NCBI GenBank assembly: GCA_910588775.1
Contig: CAJURH010000037.1
Span: 1 to 19,325, forward strand
Reading direction: 5' to 3'
DNA length: 19,325 bases
Source: an uncultured Lachnospiraceae bacterium
Lineage (GTDB): Bacteria > Bacillota > Clostridia > Lachnospirales > Lachnospiraceae
Position 1 is the stretch's first letter; every line of letters starts with the position of its first letter. The notes under the pieces are model-generated. The model was given only the letters and a program-made list of their open reading frames with translations, had not been told where the DNA came from and searched no databases. The position numbers and the translations under genes were made by a program. This document shows positions 1-7,455 of the stretch, in pieces.

Positions 1-108
1 ATAAAATCCGTAATTTTTAGCGTCTGTGAAGTTATAATTCTTTTAATTTGGGGCATATATGGTATTGCGTTATTTGTAAATGAGGCGAATCAATTTATGA
101 AAAGGTAA
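1..108 (+). CDS. C-terminal tail of a possible membrane protein (partial)
   Basis: An open frame runs in from the window edge and stops at TAA 106-108, giving 35 residues. It holds one strongly hydrophobic stretch (about residues 4-26, rich in I, V, L, with W and G) followed by a short polar tail ending MKR, as expected for a last transmembrane helix with a positive cytoplasmic end. The family cannot be recognised from this. A second frame (+1) is open from 101 to TAG 227-229 and has no start codon of its own; it ends only 25 bases before the hairpin terminator. The original gene may therefore have ended at 229 and suffered a frameshift near 100. The segment is short, so a chance open frame is possible. 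Confidence 0.35.
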   Translation: MKSVIFSVCEVIILLIWGIYGIALFVNEANQFMKR

Positions 109-253
109 TTGTATTGCGGGGAAAATCGAAAGTTGTGGAGGTATTTCTAGTATCGATAAATGTAGAGGAGACTTTAGGCTTATTATTTGTGAAATTTATC
201 CCGAAAAATTAGAAGTGAAAACAAAATAGACGAGTTTGTCAATCTTATATGAG

Positions 254-290
254 AAATACCACTTTTATTAAATATGAGAGTGGTATTTTT
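254..290 (+). terminator. Rho-independent terminator
   Basis: A perfect 10-bp inverted repeat, AAATACCACT (254-263) with AGTGGTATTT (279-288), encloses a 15-base loop and ends in TTTTT (286-290). It probably ends transcription of the gene cut by the left window edge. The stem is AT-rich, so strength is uncertain. On the minus strand the A-rich left arm gives only a short U run. Confidence 0.6.
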
Positions 291-1145
291 GTATGACTTC
301 TAAGTATGTTTTGTGCAGAGGCGTCAGAAGGTTTGGGATGGTCACTTGTGAAACGCGCTGGGTAATTTGAAGTTACATCAAAAATCTCTATAAGTTATAT
401 TTATGAAAAGAAAGGAATCTTATAGACGGATTTTTTCAGTTTTCATTAATATTCATTTTTTGGGAATCGCAGCAGGGCGAGAACTATAAGGGCATCTGAT
501 GCAATCATCAATCATTAATTAAAACAGATATTTGTTATGACTTTGTTTTAAACGTTATGTGGTAAAGTATAGCGCCAAGTGGAATGATAAGGTTATTCAT
601 GGGGACTATTGTTACCAGAATCAGACTTCGGTTGTAGTTGTTGTAGCAAGTACAAGGGCTTTTTAGAGAATCTTATGGCAAAGCGCTACAGGTTGACAAA
701 AGAGGCATATTAAAATACAATAAAAATAGTTAAATTGTGGATCATTGGGAAAGGGGCGGTAGATTTGCTGATTGTGGGGCTGTTTGGAGAGGTTTCCAGT
801 ATTTCAGCGGTATGAACGGGTAATTTTTTATGCAAGTGGTTACGCTTGGGAGCAACGGTCACCATGGGACAGCATATGGGGGAATGTAGTTCTGCGTGCT
901 GTGAAAATTTATAGAACATAGATTTTGGACAATTTTCCACTCTGATGACTGTAGGAGATTATGAAATTAGGATACAATCAAGTTTATTTGGACAATGGTA
1001 TTTGAATAGAAGTTGGTGAGAAATGGAATTAAGATTGGATGTGTGGATCATTTATATGCAATATAGATACGCGGAAATGAATCTGCAGACGTATAATTAT
1101 TCCTGTGACTATGCGCCATTATATTGCAAAATATGTGACCGATAG
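291..1145. other. AT-rich stretch with no supportable gene
   Basis: No reading frame here combines a ribosome site, sensible length and a recognisable product. A 28-codon frame at 403-489 (+) starts like a basic-hydrophobic leader (MKRKESYRRIFSVF) but lacks a Shine-Dalgarno site. A 76-codon frame at 710-940 (-) also lacks one, and the plus strand is nearly as open there. On the plus strand the frame of the downstream Ig-like relic stays fairly open from 714, with stops at 813, 912, 1017 and 1143, so part of this stretch may belong to the same decayed gene. Base composition is clearly more AT-rich than from 1587 onward. The best reading is degraded accessory DNA. Confidence 0.5.
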
Positions 1146-1562
1146 GACTACGAATCAAACTGTATTCCAGTGAAGAAACTGACGCTGGACGGTCGAAAGA
1201 AAAATGTTATCAGGGCTTAAAATATAAAGAGAGCGTCTTCTTCGAAAGTGCAAACTTTTAGCATAAAAGCGTCGGAGAAGGGGAATGCTAAAATAATATA
1301 TAAGAGCAATAATAAGCTAGTGAAGGTGAATTCACCTGGAAGAATTACGCTTTCTCCCAATTACATTAGAAGTGCGATTATTACAATTTCGGCTTCAGCT
1401 ACAGATACATATGAGGTAGCGACAAAGAAAATTACAGTTACGGTGATGGCTGCCAGACTAACAATTCTAAAGGTTTAAAATGATAAAAAGAAAGTGGTCG
1501 CCCATAACATCTGCTAGCATAAAAAGAATAAAGGTTATAAAGTGAACAGGTTTTGAGAATAC
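1146..1562 (+). pseudogene. Relic of an Ig-like (BIG2-type) surface protein, probably with a fibronectin III-like end
   Basis: One frame reads almost through, broken by TAA 1218, TAA 1476, TAG 1515 and TGA 1554. The uninterrupted part (1221-1478) has the pattern of clostridial Ig-like repeats: a TFSIKA strand, then YKSNNKLVKVNSPGRITL, then ITISASATDTYEVATKK, closing with the ITVTV strand typical of the end of such domains. Beyond the next stops the same frame gives NDKKKVV and later KNKGYKV, which resemble the start of the fibronectin III-like module that often follows in these cell-wall proteins. Just upstream, PVKKLTLDG fits the linker strand before such a domain. There is no signal peptide, start codon or ribosome site. 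Domain naming rests on pattern memory, not on a search. Confidence 0.6.
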
Positions 1563-1575
1563 ATTAAAAAACCAC

Positions 1576-1581
1576 AGGAGG
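1576..1581 (+). promoter_or_regulatory. Ribosome binding site deciding the nadE start
   Basis: AGGAGG lies 5 bases before ATG 1587. The alternative in-frame GTG at 1581 overlaps the AGGAGG itself, so it cannot be the normal start. Confidence 0.85.
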
Positions 1582-1586
1582 TGGAT

Positions 1587-3497
1587 ATGGAACAAGGATT
1601 TCTAAAAGTAGGGGCGGGAACGCCCCAAGTGCGGGTGGCGGACTGCGCTTATAACGCCAGCCAGATTATTCAGGTCATCCGGCAAATGGCAGAGGAGCAG
1701 GCGAAGATTATTGTACTGCCGGAGCTGTGTCTTACGGCTTACACCTGCGGGGATTTATTCTGGCAGGAGCGGCTTCTGGAAGAGGCGAGAGAGCGGCTTT
1801 TGCAGGTGGCCAGGGAGACTAGAGATGTGGACGCGCTGATTTTCGTGGGGCTTCCGCTGGAATTTGAGAGCAAGCTTTATAATGTGGCGGCCGCTTTGAA
1901 CCAGGGCGTTATTCTGGGGCTGGCGCCGAAGGTGCATATACCCAACTACAACGAATATTATGAAGCGCGCTATTTTACATCAGGGAGGGAGGCGCAAGGG
2001 ATTGTAAAGCTTGGCGGGCGTGATGTGCCCTTTTCCTCCCGGCAGATTTTTGTCTGTGAACAGATGCCTAAGCTGAAAGTAGGCGTGGAAATCTGCGAGG
2101 ACCTGTGGACGGCGGACCCGCCCAGTAACCGTCTGGCTTTGCAGGGAGCCAATGTGATGGTGAATCTGTCCGCCAGCGATGAGTTAGCGGGAAAGGAAGC
2201 GTACCGCCGGGATCTGATACGGGGCCAGTCCGCCCGCTTGCTGTGCGGTTATATCTATGCCTCGGCGGGGGAAGGGGAGTCCACCCAGGACGTGGTGTAT
2301 GGCGGCCACAGCCTCATCGGGGAAAACGGCGTGATTCTCTCCGAGAGCGGACGTTTTCAAAATGAGATGATTTACGCGGACCTGGACATTTACCGTCTGG
2401 AAGGGGAAAGAAGGCGCATGTCCACGTTCCAGCCGGAAGGCGGGGCGCAATATGAGAAGGTTTCTTTTTCTTTGAAAATGAGGGAGACTTGCCTGGACAG
2501 AACCTTTTCGCCAGATCCTTTTGTGCCCAAGGACCGGGGCGACCGAAAACAGCGATGCGACGAGATTTTGCGCATCCAGGCCATGGGGTTGAAGCAGCGT
2601 TTGAAACACACGGGATGCCGGCAGGCGGTTTTGGGGCTGTCTGGAGGACTGGACTCCACTTTGGCGCTTCTGGTTACGGCGCAGGCTTTTGATTTGCTGG
2701 AGATTCCCCGGGAAAATATTTTGGCGGTGACCATGCCCTGTTTCGGCACCACGGACCGGACATATCAGAATGCCTGCCAGTTGAGCCGGTGCATGGGCGC
2801 CACCTTGCGGGAAGTGGATATCAAGGAGGCGGTGACCGTTCATTTTAAGGACATTGGCCAAGACCCCGAAAAGCGCGATGTGACCTATGAGAATAGCCAG
2901 GCCCGGGAGCGGACGCAGATTTTGATGGATTTGGCCAATCAGAGAGGCGGGATGGTGATTGGAACGGGAGACTTGTCCGAGCTGGCGCTTGGGTGGGCCA
3001 CGTACAACGGCGACCATATGTCCATGTACGGGGTGAACAGTTCCATTCCAAAGACGCTGGTGCGCCATCTGGTGGATTATTATGCGGACGCGTGTGGGGA
3101 CGCGGCGCTGGCGGGGATATTGAGAGATGTGCTGGACACGCCGGTGAGCCCGGAGCTTTTGCCGCCCACGGATGGGGTGATTTCACAGAAAACCGAGGAT
3201 CTGGTGGGGCCATACCGGCTGCATGATTTTTTCTTATATTATATGCTGCGCTGGGGATATTCTCCGCGGAAGATTTACCGGGTGGCCTGCCTGGCCTTCG
3301 CGGGCGTTTACGGGGAGGATGTCATACGGCATTGGCTGACGGTTTTCTACAAGCGTTTTTTTGCGCAGCAGTTTAAGCGTTCCTGCCTGCCGGATGGGCC
3401 GAAGGTGGGCTCTGTGGCGGTTTCCCCCCGGGGGGATCTGCGGATGCCCAGTGACGCCTGCGGCACAGCCTGGCTGAAGGAACTGGCGGAGATTTAA
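1587..3497 (+). CDS. nadE: Glutamine-dependent NAD(+) synthetase
   Basis: This cytoplasmic enzyme of 636 residues makes NAD from deamido-NAD, ATP and glutamine, the last step of NAD synthesis. The N-terminal half is a nitrilase-type glutaminase with the expected triad Glu46 (in PELCLTAY), Lys115 (in LAPKVHIPNY) and Cys170 (in GVEICEDLW). The C-terminal half is the ATP-pyrophosphatase synthetase domain with the P-loop SGGLDS at 352-357, followed by GTGDLSELALGW and an NSSIPKTLV segment. Length fits the long glutaminase-fused form, not the short ammonia-dependent one. ATG 1587 is chosen because of its well-spaced AGGAGG. The gene starts right after the decayed region and ends in a terminator that overlaps the convergent neighbour. 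No clear promoter was found in the AT-rich DNA upstream. Confidence 0.97.
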   Translation: MEQGFLKVGAGTPQVRVADCAYNASQIIQVIRQMAEEQAKIIVLPELCLTAYTCGDLFWQERLLEEARERLLQVARETRDVDALIFVGLPLEFESKLYNVAAALNQGVILGLAPKVHIPNYNEYYEARYFTSGREAQGIVKLGGRDVPFSSRQIFVCEQMPKLKVGVEICEDLWTADPPSNRLALQGANVMVNLSASDELAGKEAYRRDLIRGQSARLLCGYIYASAGEGESTQDVVYGGHSLIGENGVILSESGRFQNEMIYADLDIYRLEGERRRMSTFQPEGGAQYEKVSFSLKMRETCLDRTFSPDPFVPKDRGDRKQRCDEILRIQAMGLKQRLKHTGCRQAVLGLSGGLDSTLALLVTAQAFDLLEIPRENILAVTMPCFGTTDRTYQNACQLSRCMGATLREVDIKEAVTVHFKDIGQDPEKRDVTYENSQARERTQILMDLANQRGGMVIGTGDLSELALGWATYNGDHMSMYGVNSSIPKTLVRHLVDYYADACGDAALAGILRDVLDTPVSPELLPPTDGVISQKTEDLVGPYRLHDFFLYYMLRWGYSPRKIYRVACLAFAGVYGEDVIRHWLTVFYKRFFAQQFKRSCLPDGPKVGSVAVSPRGDLRMPSDACGTAWLKELAEI

Positions 3498-3512
3498 ACC
3501 TCCGCCTTTTTT
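3485..3512 (+). terminator. nadE terminator built from two coding ends
   Basis: GGCGGAG (3485-3491) pairs perfectly with CTCCGCC (3500-3506) around an 8-base loop, followed by six T. The left arm is the end of nadE, the loop holds both stop codons, and the right arm plus T tract encode the last residues (KKAEV) of the minus-strand gene. The minus strand has no U run after the hairpin, so it should act only on nadE transcripts. Confidence 0.8.
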
Positions 3513-3928
3513 AATGCCGTGGAGATGGCATTGATGAGTATGAGGGAGGTGTACTTATTCTCCTCGGCATAGGAAATATCGTCTAGAGATTGGGTGGAGT
3601 AGATCTGGTCTGCCAGATCGTCCAGCGTCGGTTCCATCAGGGGGAACATGGCAGTGGTGCTTTCACTCAAGTTTACTAGCCGGATGGCTTTGATCCGGCT
3701 GCTGTCAACGGTTACTTCTACATCGAATGTGTTTTCGTGAATCGCTATGGTGGAAGTATATACGCCCGGCTGGTAGCGGGCATCGCCATCGGCGGAGGCT
3801 GATTCTGCCTTTTGGGGGCCGAACATCAGGAAGAGCAGCACGCCCAGCAACAGGGCGAGAGCCAGGAAAACCACGGTATAGACCACTTCCTTCATATGTA
3901 ATACGACAATCTTTGTTTTTGCACTCAT
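3494..3928 (-). CDS. Membrane-anchored FMN_bind-like small protein
   Basis: The 144-residue product has a short basic N-terminus, one transmembrane helix (about 15-36) and an extracytoplasmic domain. That domain resembles the FMN_bind fold: YQPGVYTSTI, then FDVEVTVDSSRIKAIRLVN, and a final TSLILINAISTALKKA helix matching the usual end of the domain. The SGAT motif that carries covalently bound flavin in canonical members is missing; the corresponding place reads ISYAEENKYTS. Flavin binding is therefore doubtful, and the role, perhaps in surface redox or structural support, is unknown. The start at 3928 is supported by AGGAGG (3937-3942 on the plus strand) 8 bases upstream. The stop overlaps the nadE stop. 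It is divergent from addB across about 150 bases in which no promoter could be called with confidence. Confidence 0.75.
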   Translation of the reverse strand: MSAKTKIVVLHMKEVVYTVVFLALALLLGVLLFLMFGPQKAESASADGDARYQPGVYTSTIAIHENTFDVEVTVDSSRIKAIRLVNLSESTTAMFPLMEPTLDDLADQIYSTQSLDDISYAEENKYTSLILINAISTALKKAEV

Positions 3929-4066
3929 GGGATGCGCCTCCTACTTTCTTTGTATATCCTATGAAAAATTCATTAGATTATGATAAAATGATATTGCCAA
4001 GTTAGTGATAGTCCCTGCATTGCATAGTAAATAGACGGGGCTTTCCATAGTGAGAATATAGAGAAA

Positions 4067-4071
4067 CGGAG
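4067..4071 (+). promoter_or_regulatory. Ribosome binding site deciding the addB start
   Basis: CGGAG ends 6 bases before ATG 4078. The in-frame TTG at 4072 directly abuts it, so ATG 4078 is preferred. Confidence 0.7.
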
Positions 4072-4077
4072 TTGCCG

Positions 4078-7000
4078 ATGTCTTTGCATTTTATTTTAGG
4101 AGCCTCAGGCTCCGGGAAATCACACGATTTATATGAAAATATCATCAAACGTTCCATCCGTCACCCCGAGATGACCTATCTGATTCTGGCGCCGGAGCAA
4201 TTCACCATGCAGACGCAAAAAGAACTGGTGGATATGCACCCCAGCGGAGGAATTTTAAATATTGACGTTCTCAGCTTTCAGCGCCTGGCTTACCGGGTTT
4301 TGGACCAACTGGGCGCGGACCGCCGCCAGATCCTGGAAGAGACGGGAAAAAGCCTGGCGCTGCAAAAGGTGGCCCAGGAAAATCAGCGTAAGCTTACTTA
4401 TCTGGGCGGTCAGATGAAGAAGCAGGGGTATGTCCAGGAAATAAAATCCCTTATATCAGAGTTTATGCAGTACGGCGTGTCTATAGAACAGTTGGAACAG
4501 CTAATTGAAGCTGTGGGGGAGAAAAAGAAGGTGACGGCCAGGAAGTTACAGGATATTTCCCTTTTATACGAGGCGTTTCGCCAATATCTGGAGGATAAGC
4601 TGATTCCGGCGGAGGAGGTCCTGGATGTTTTGCGCCAGTGCATTTCACGGTGGGAGAAGATTCGAAGCTGTGAAATCGTGCTGGACGGATTCACCGGATT
4701 TACTCCAGTGCAGAATAAATTACTGGAGAAGCTCCTGGATCTTTGCCCCCATGTGTGGGTGACGGTGACGCTGGGAGAGGGGGAGGACCCCCATGGAAAA
4801 ATCGCGGAGCACCAGCTTTTTGCCATGAGTAAGAAGATGATTGCCTCTTTGTGCCGTATGGCCCGCAGGCAGAAGGTGGAGATCGAGGAGCTGCGGGTAT
4901 CGGCCAGCGGTCAGTGGCGGTTTAAAGAGGCTCCGGCTCTTCACTTTCTGGAGCAGGAGATTTTCCGTTTTCGACGCAAGGTTTACCCGGACCCGGTGGA
5001 GGAGATTCGGATTTTCACAGCCCAGGACCCCAAGGAGGAAATGGAAGAGACCTGTCGGCGCATTTTGCGTTTGGTCCGGGAGAAAGGCTTCCGGTATGGG
5101 GATATTGCGGTGATTACCGGGGATTTGGCCTGCTACGGCAGCTATGCCCGTCAGGTGATGGAAGAGATGGAGATACCCTATTTTTTGGATGAGAAGCATA
5201 CAATATGGATGAACCCTTATATTGAGTGTCTGCGGGCGGCAGTGGATTTGGTCCGGTGCGATTACACATATGAGAGCGTGTTCCGCTACTTGCGCTGCGG
5301 TATGTCCGGCCTGCAGCCAGAGGAAGTGGATATGTTGGAAAATTATGTGCTGGCGCTGGGCATTCGCGGATTTAAGAGATGGGGGGAGAGATGGGTTCGG
5401 CTATACCGGGGGATGCCGGGGGAAGACATTGAAATCATCAACCAGATGCGGCAGCGTTTTCTGGATGAGGTGGAGGCGTTCACCTTGTGCTGTAAGGAGA
5501 AGCCCCGCACGGTGGAAAGCCTGACCAGGGCATTGTACGCCTTTGGCGTGAAAAACAGGGCGCAGGAAAAGTTAAAGCTGCGGGAGATGCTTTTTCAGGA
5601 GCGGGGAAACCGGGCCATGGAGAAGGAATATGCGCAGATTTATGGCATTGTGATGGGCCTGATGGAGAAAATGATACATATCCTGGGCCCAGAGCCTGTG
5701 ACGGTGGCCGAATACCAGAAGCTTCTGGAGGCGGGGCTTACAGAGGCGAAAGTGGCGCTGATTCCGCCCAGCGGCGACCAGGTGTTGGTGGGGGATATGG
5801 AGCGGACCAGGCTCAAAGACGTGAAGGCGCTGTTCTTTGTAGGAGTCAGTGACCAGACCATTCCCAAGAATAAGAAATCCGGCGGCATACTCTCCGAACA
5901 GGAGCGGATGATTTTTCAGGAGGAAGGTTTGGAACTGTCCCCATCCCGTCGGGAAGCCATGTATATCCAGAAGTTTTACCTGTATTTGAATATGACGAAA
6001 CCGTCCCAGTATCTGACGCTGTCCTACAGCCGGGCGGACGGGGAGGGGAAAGTCTGCGGTCCGGCGTATCTCATTGACAGTCTGCGGCGCTTATTTCCCG
6101 CGCTTATTATGGAAGACGCTTCCAGGCAGCGGGAGTATGAATGTCTGCTGGAACATCCTTCCGACGGGATTCCCCTGGCCATTCAGGGTTTGGCGGATCT
6201 GGCCAAGGGTCGGGAAGACGAGAAATGGCGGGAGCTGTTCCACTGGTATCGCTGCCAGCCAGCTTATGAGAAAATGGCCGGACAGTTGGTGGAAGCGGCC
6301 TTTTACCAGGCGCCTGCCGAGCGGATTGGGAAAAGCGTGGCGCAGGTTTTATATGGAGACGCCAGCCACTTCAGCCCCACCCGGTTGGAGCAGTACGCCG
6401 CCTGCGCTTTTGCCCATTATGTGAAATATGGCCTGGGGCTCAAAGACCGGGTGTACTATGAATTTCGCGCCATGGACTTAGGGAATGTGATGCATGAGGC
6501 GCTGGAATTGTACGCCGGGCGTCTGCGCAAGGAGCGGGTTTCCTGGACGGAGCTGACTGAGGAAGACCAGAGGGAGCTGATTGAAGAGTGCGTGGACCAG
6601 GCGGTGGCCGACTACGGCAGCGCCATCCTTCACAGCAGCGCCCGCAACGGGTACATGGTTACCCGGATGAAACGCATTCTGCGCCGAACTGTGTGGGCGC
6701 TGAAAGAGCAGATGCTGCGGGGAGAATTTACCCCGGCGGGATTCGAGGTGGATTTCCCCGGCGGACGCATCGACCGGATGGATCTCTGCGAAGACGGGGA
6801 GAAAGTGTATGTGAAAATCATTGACTATAAGACGGGGAATACCCATTTTGACTTGACTTCCTTGTATTATGGCCTACAGCTTCAACTGGTGGCCTATCTA
6901 AATGGCGCCATGGAGCTGGAGAAGGCGCGTCGTCCAGGAAAGCGGGTGGAGCCCGCCGGGATTTTCTACTACAATATCCAGGACCCGCTGATACCAGGGG

Positions 7001-7455
7001 AAACTGGGGAGGCTGCGGCCATTCGGGAAAAGAAGATTTTAAAAGAGCTGCGCATGAACGGGCTGGTAAGCGATCAAAAGGAGATTTTGGAAAAACTGGA
7101 TGCCACAGGGGAGACGATTCCCGTTTCTTATAAGAAAGATGGGACCTTGAGTAAAACCTCCAGCGTGGCCTCCGGGGAGCAGTTTGGGCAGATGATGGAA
7201 TTTGCCAAAAGGAAGATGGAGCAGTTATCCGGGGAGATTCTGGAAGGCGCGGCGGATATCAATCCCTACGAGCTGGGGAACAAGCAGGCTTGCGCCTGGT
7301 GCGCCTACCGGGCGGTCTGCGGATTCGACGAGGGGATTGGGGGATACGCCCACCAGCGGCTGCGGCCTTTGTCCCAGGAAGAATGCTGGAAAGCCATAAA
7401 GGAGGAATGTGAAGATGGGCATGAGTTGGACGCCGGAACAAAGACAAGTGATTGA
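4078..7455 (+). CDS. addB: ATP-dependent helicase-nuclease subunit AddB
   Basis: AddB pairs with AddA to unwind and resect double-strand DNA breaks for RecA-dependent repair, the counterpart of RecBCD in Bacillota. The 1125 residues match the family. The Walker A motif GASGSGKS is at 8-15. The C-terminal RecB-type nuclease carries GRIDRMDL followed by IDYKTG, with Asp916 and Lys918 as active-site residues. The four cysteines of the AddB iron-sulfur cluster are present: Cys776 in QYAACAF, then Cys1072, Cys1075 and Cys1081 in the CAWCAYRAVC segment flanking the nuclease domain. It is first in an addB-addA-serine hydrolase-mntP run. Its last 41 bases overlap addA in another frame, implying translational coupling and matched subunit amounts. 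Confidence 0.95.
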   Translation: MSLHFILGASGSGKSHDLYENIIKRSIRHPEMTYLILAPEQFTMQTQKELVDMHPSGGILNIDVLSFQRLAYRVLDQLGADRRQILEETGKSLALQKVAQENQRKLTYLGGQMKKQGYVQEIKSLISEFMQYGVSIEQLEQLIEAVGEKKKVTARKLQDISLLYEAFRQYLEDKLIPAEEVLDVLRQCISRWEKIRSCEIVLDGFTGFTPVQNKLLEKLLDLCPHVWVTVTLGEGEDPHGKIAEHQLFAMSKKMIASLCRMARRQKVEIEELRVSASGQWRFKEAPALHFLEQEIFRFRRKVYPDPVEEIRIFTAQDPKEEMEETCRRILRLVREKGFRYGDIAVITGDLACYGSYARQVMEEMEIPYFLDEKHTIWMNPYIECLRAAVDLVRCDYTYESVFRYLRCGMSGLQPEEVDMLENYVLALGIRGFKRWGERWVRLYRGMPGEDIEIINQMRQRFLDEVEAFTLCCKEKPRTVESLTRALYAFGVKNRAQEKLKLREMLFQERGNRAMEKEYAQIYGIVMGLMEKMIHILGPEPVTVAEYQKLLEAGLTEAKVALIPPSGDQVLVGDMERTRLKDVKALFFVGVSDQTIPKNKKSGGILSEQERMIFQEEGLELSPSRREAMYIQKFYLYLNMTKPSQYLTLSYSRADGEGKVCGPAYLIDSLRRLFPALIMEDASRQREYECLLEHPSDGIPLAIQGLADLAKGREDEKWRELFHWYRCQPAYEKMAGQLVEAAFYQAPAERIGKSVAQVLYGDASHFSPTRLEQYAACAFAHYVKYGLGLKDRVYYEFRAMDLGNVMHEALELYAGRLRKERVSWTELTEEDQRELIEECVDQAVADYGSAILHSSARNGYMVTRMKRILRRTVWALKEQMLRGEFTPAGFEVDFPGGRIDRMDLCEDGEKVYVKIIDYKTGNTHFDLTSLYYGLQLQLVAYLNGAMELEKARRPGKRVEPAGIFYYNIQDPLIPGETGEAAAIREKKILKELRMNGLVSDQKEILEKLDATGETIPVSYKKDGTLSKTSSVASGEQFGQMMEFAKRKMEQLSGEILEGAADINPYELGNKQACAWCAYRAVCGFDEGIGGYAHQRLRPLSQEECWKAIKEECEDGHELDAGTKTSD
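7398..7406 (+). promoter_or_regulatory. Ribosome binding site deciding the addA start
   Basis: AAAGGAGGA lies inside the end of addB. It is 2 bases from GTG 7409 (too close), 8 bases from ATG 7415 (ideal) and 14 from ATG 7421 (long). ATG 7415 is therefore chosen. Confidence 0.75.

Noticed and set aside
403..489. 28-codon frame with a basic-hydrophobic start
   Set aside because: No ribosome site and no continuation; too short to support as a gene or leader peptide.
2184..3068. 294-codon minus-strand frame inside nadE
   Set aside because: It is a shadow of the GC-rich nadE codons, with no start signal and no domain; nadE itself has full active-site motifs.
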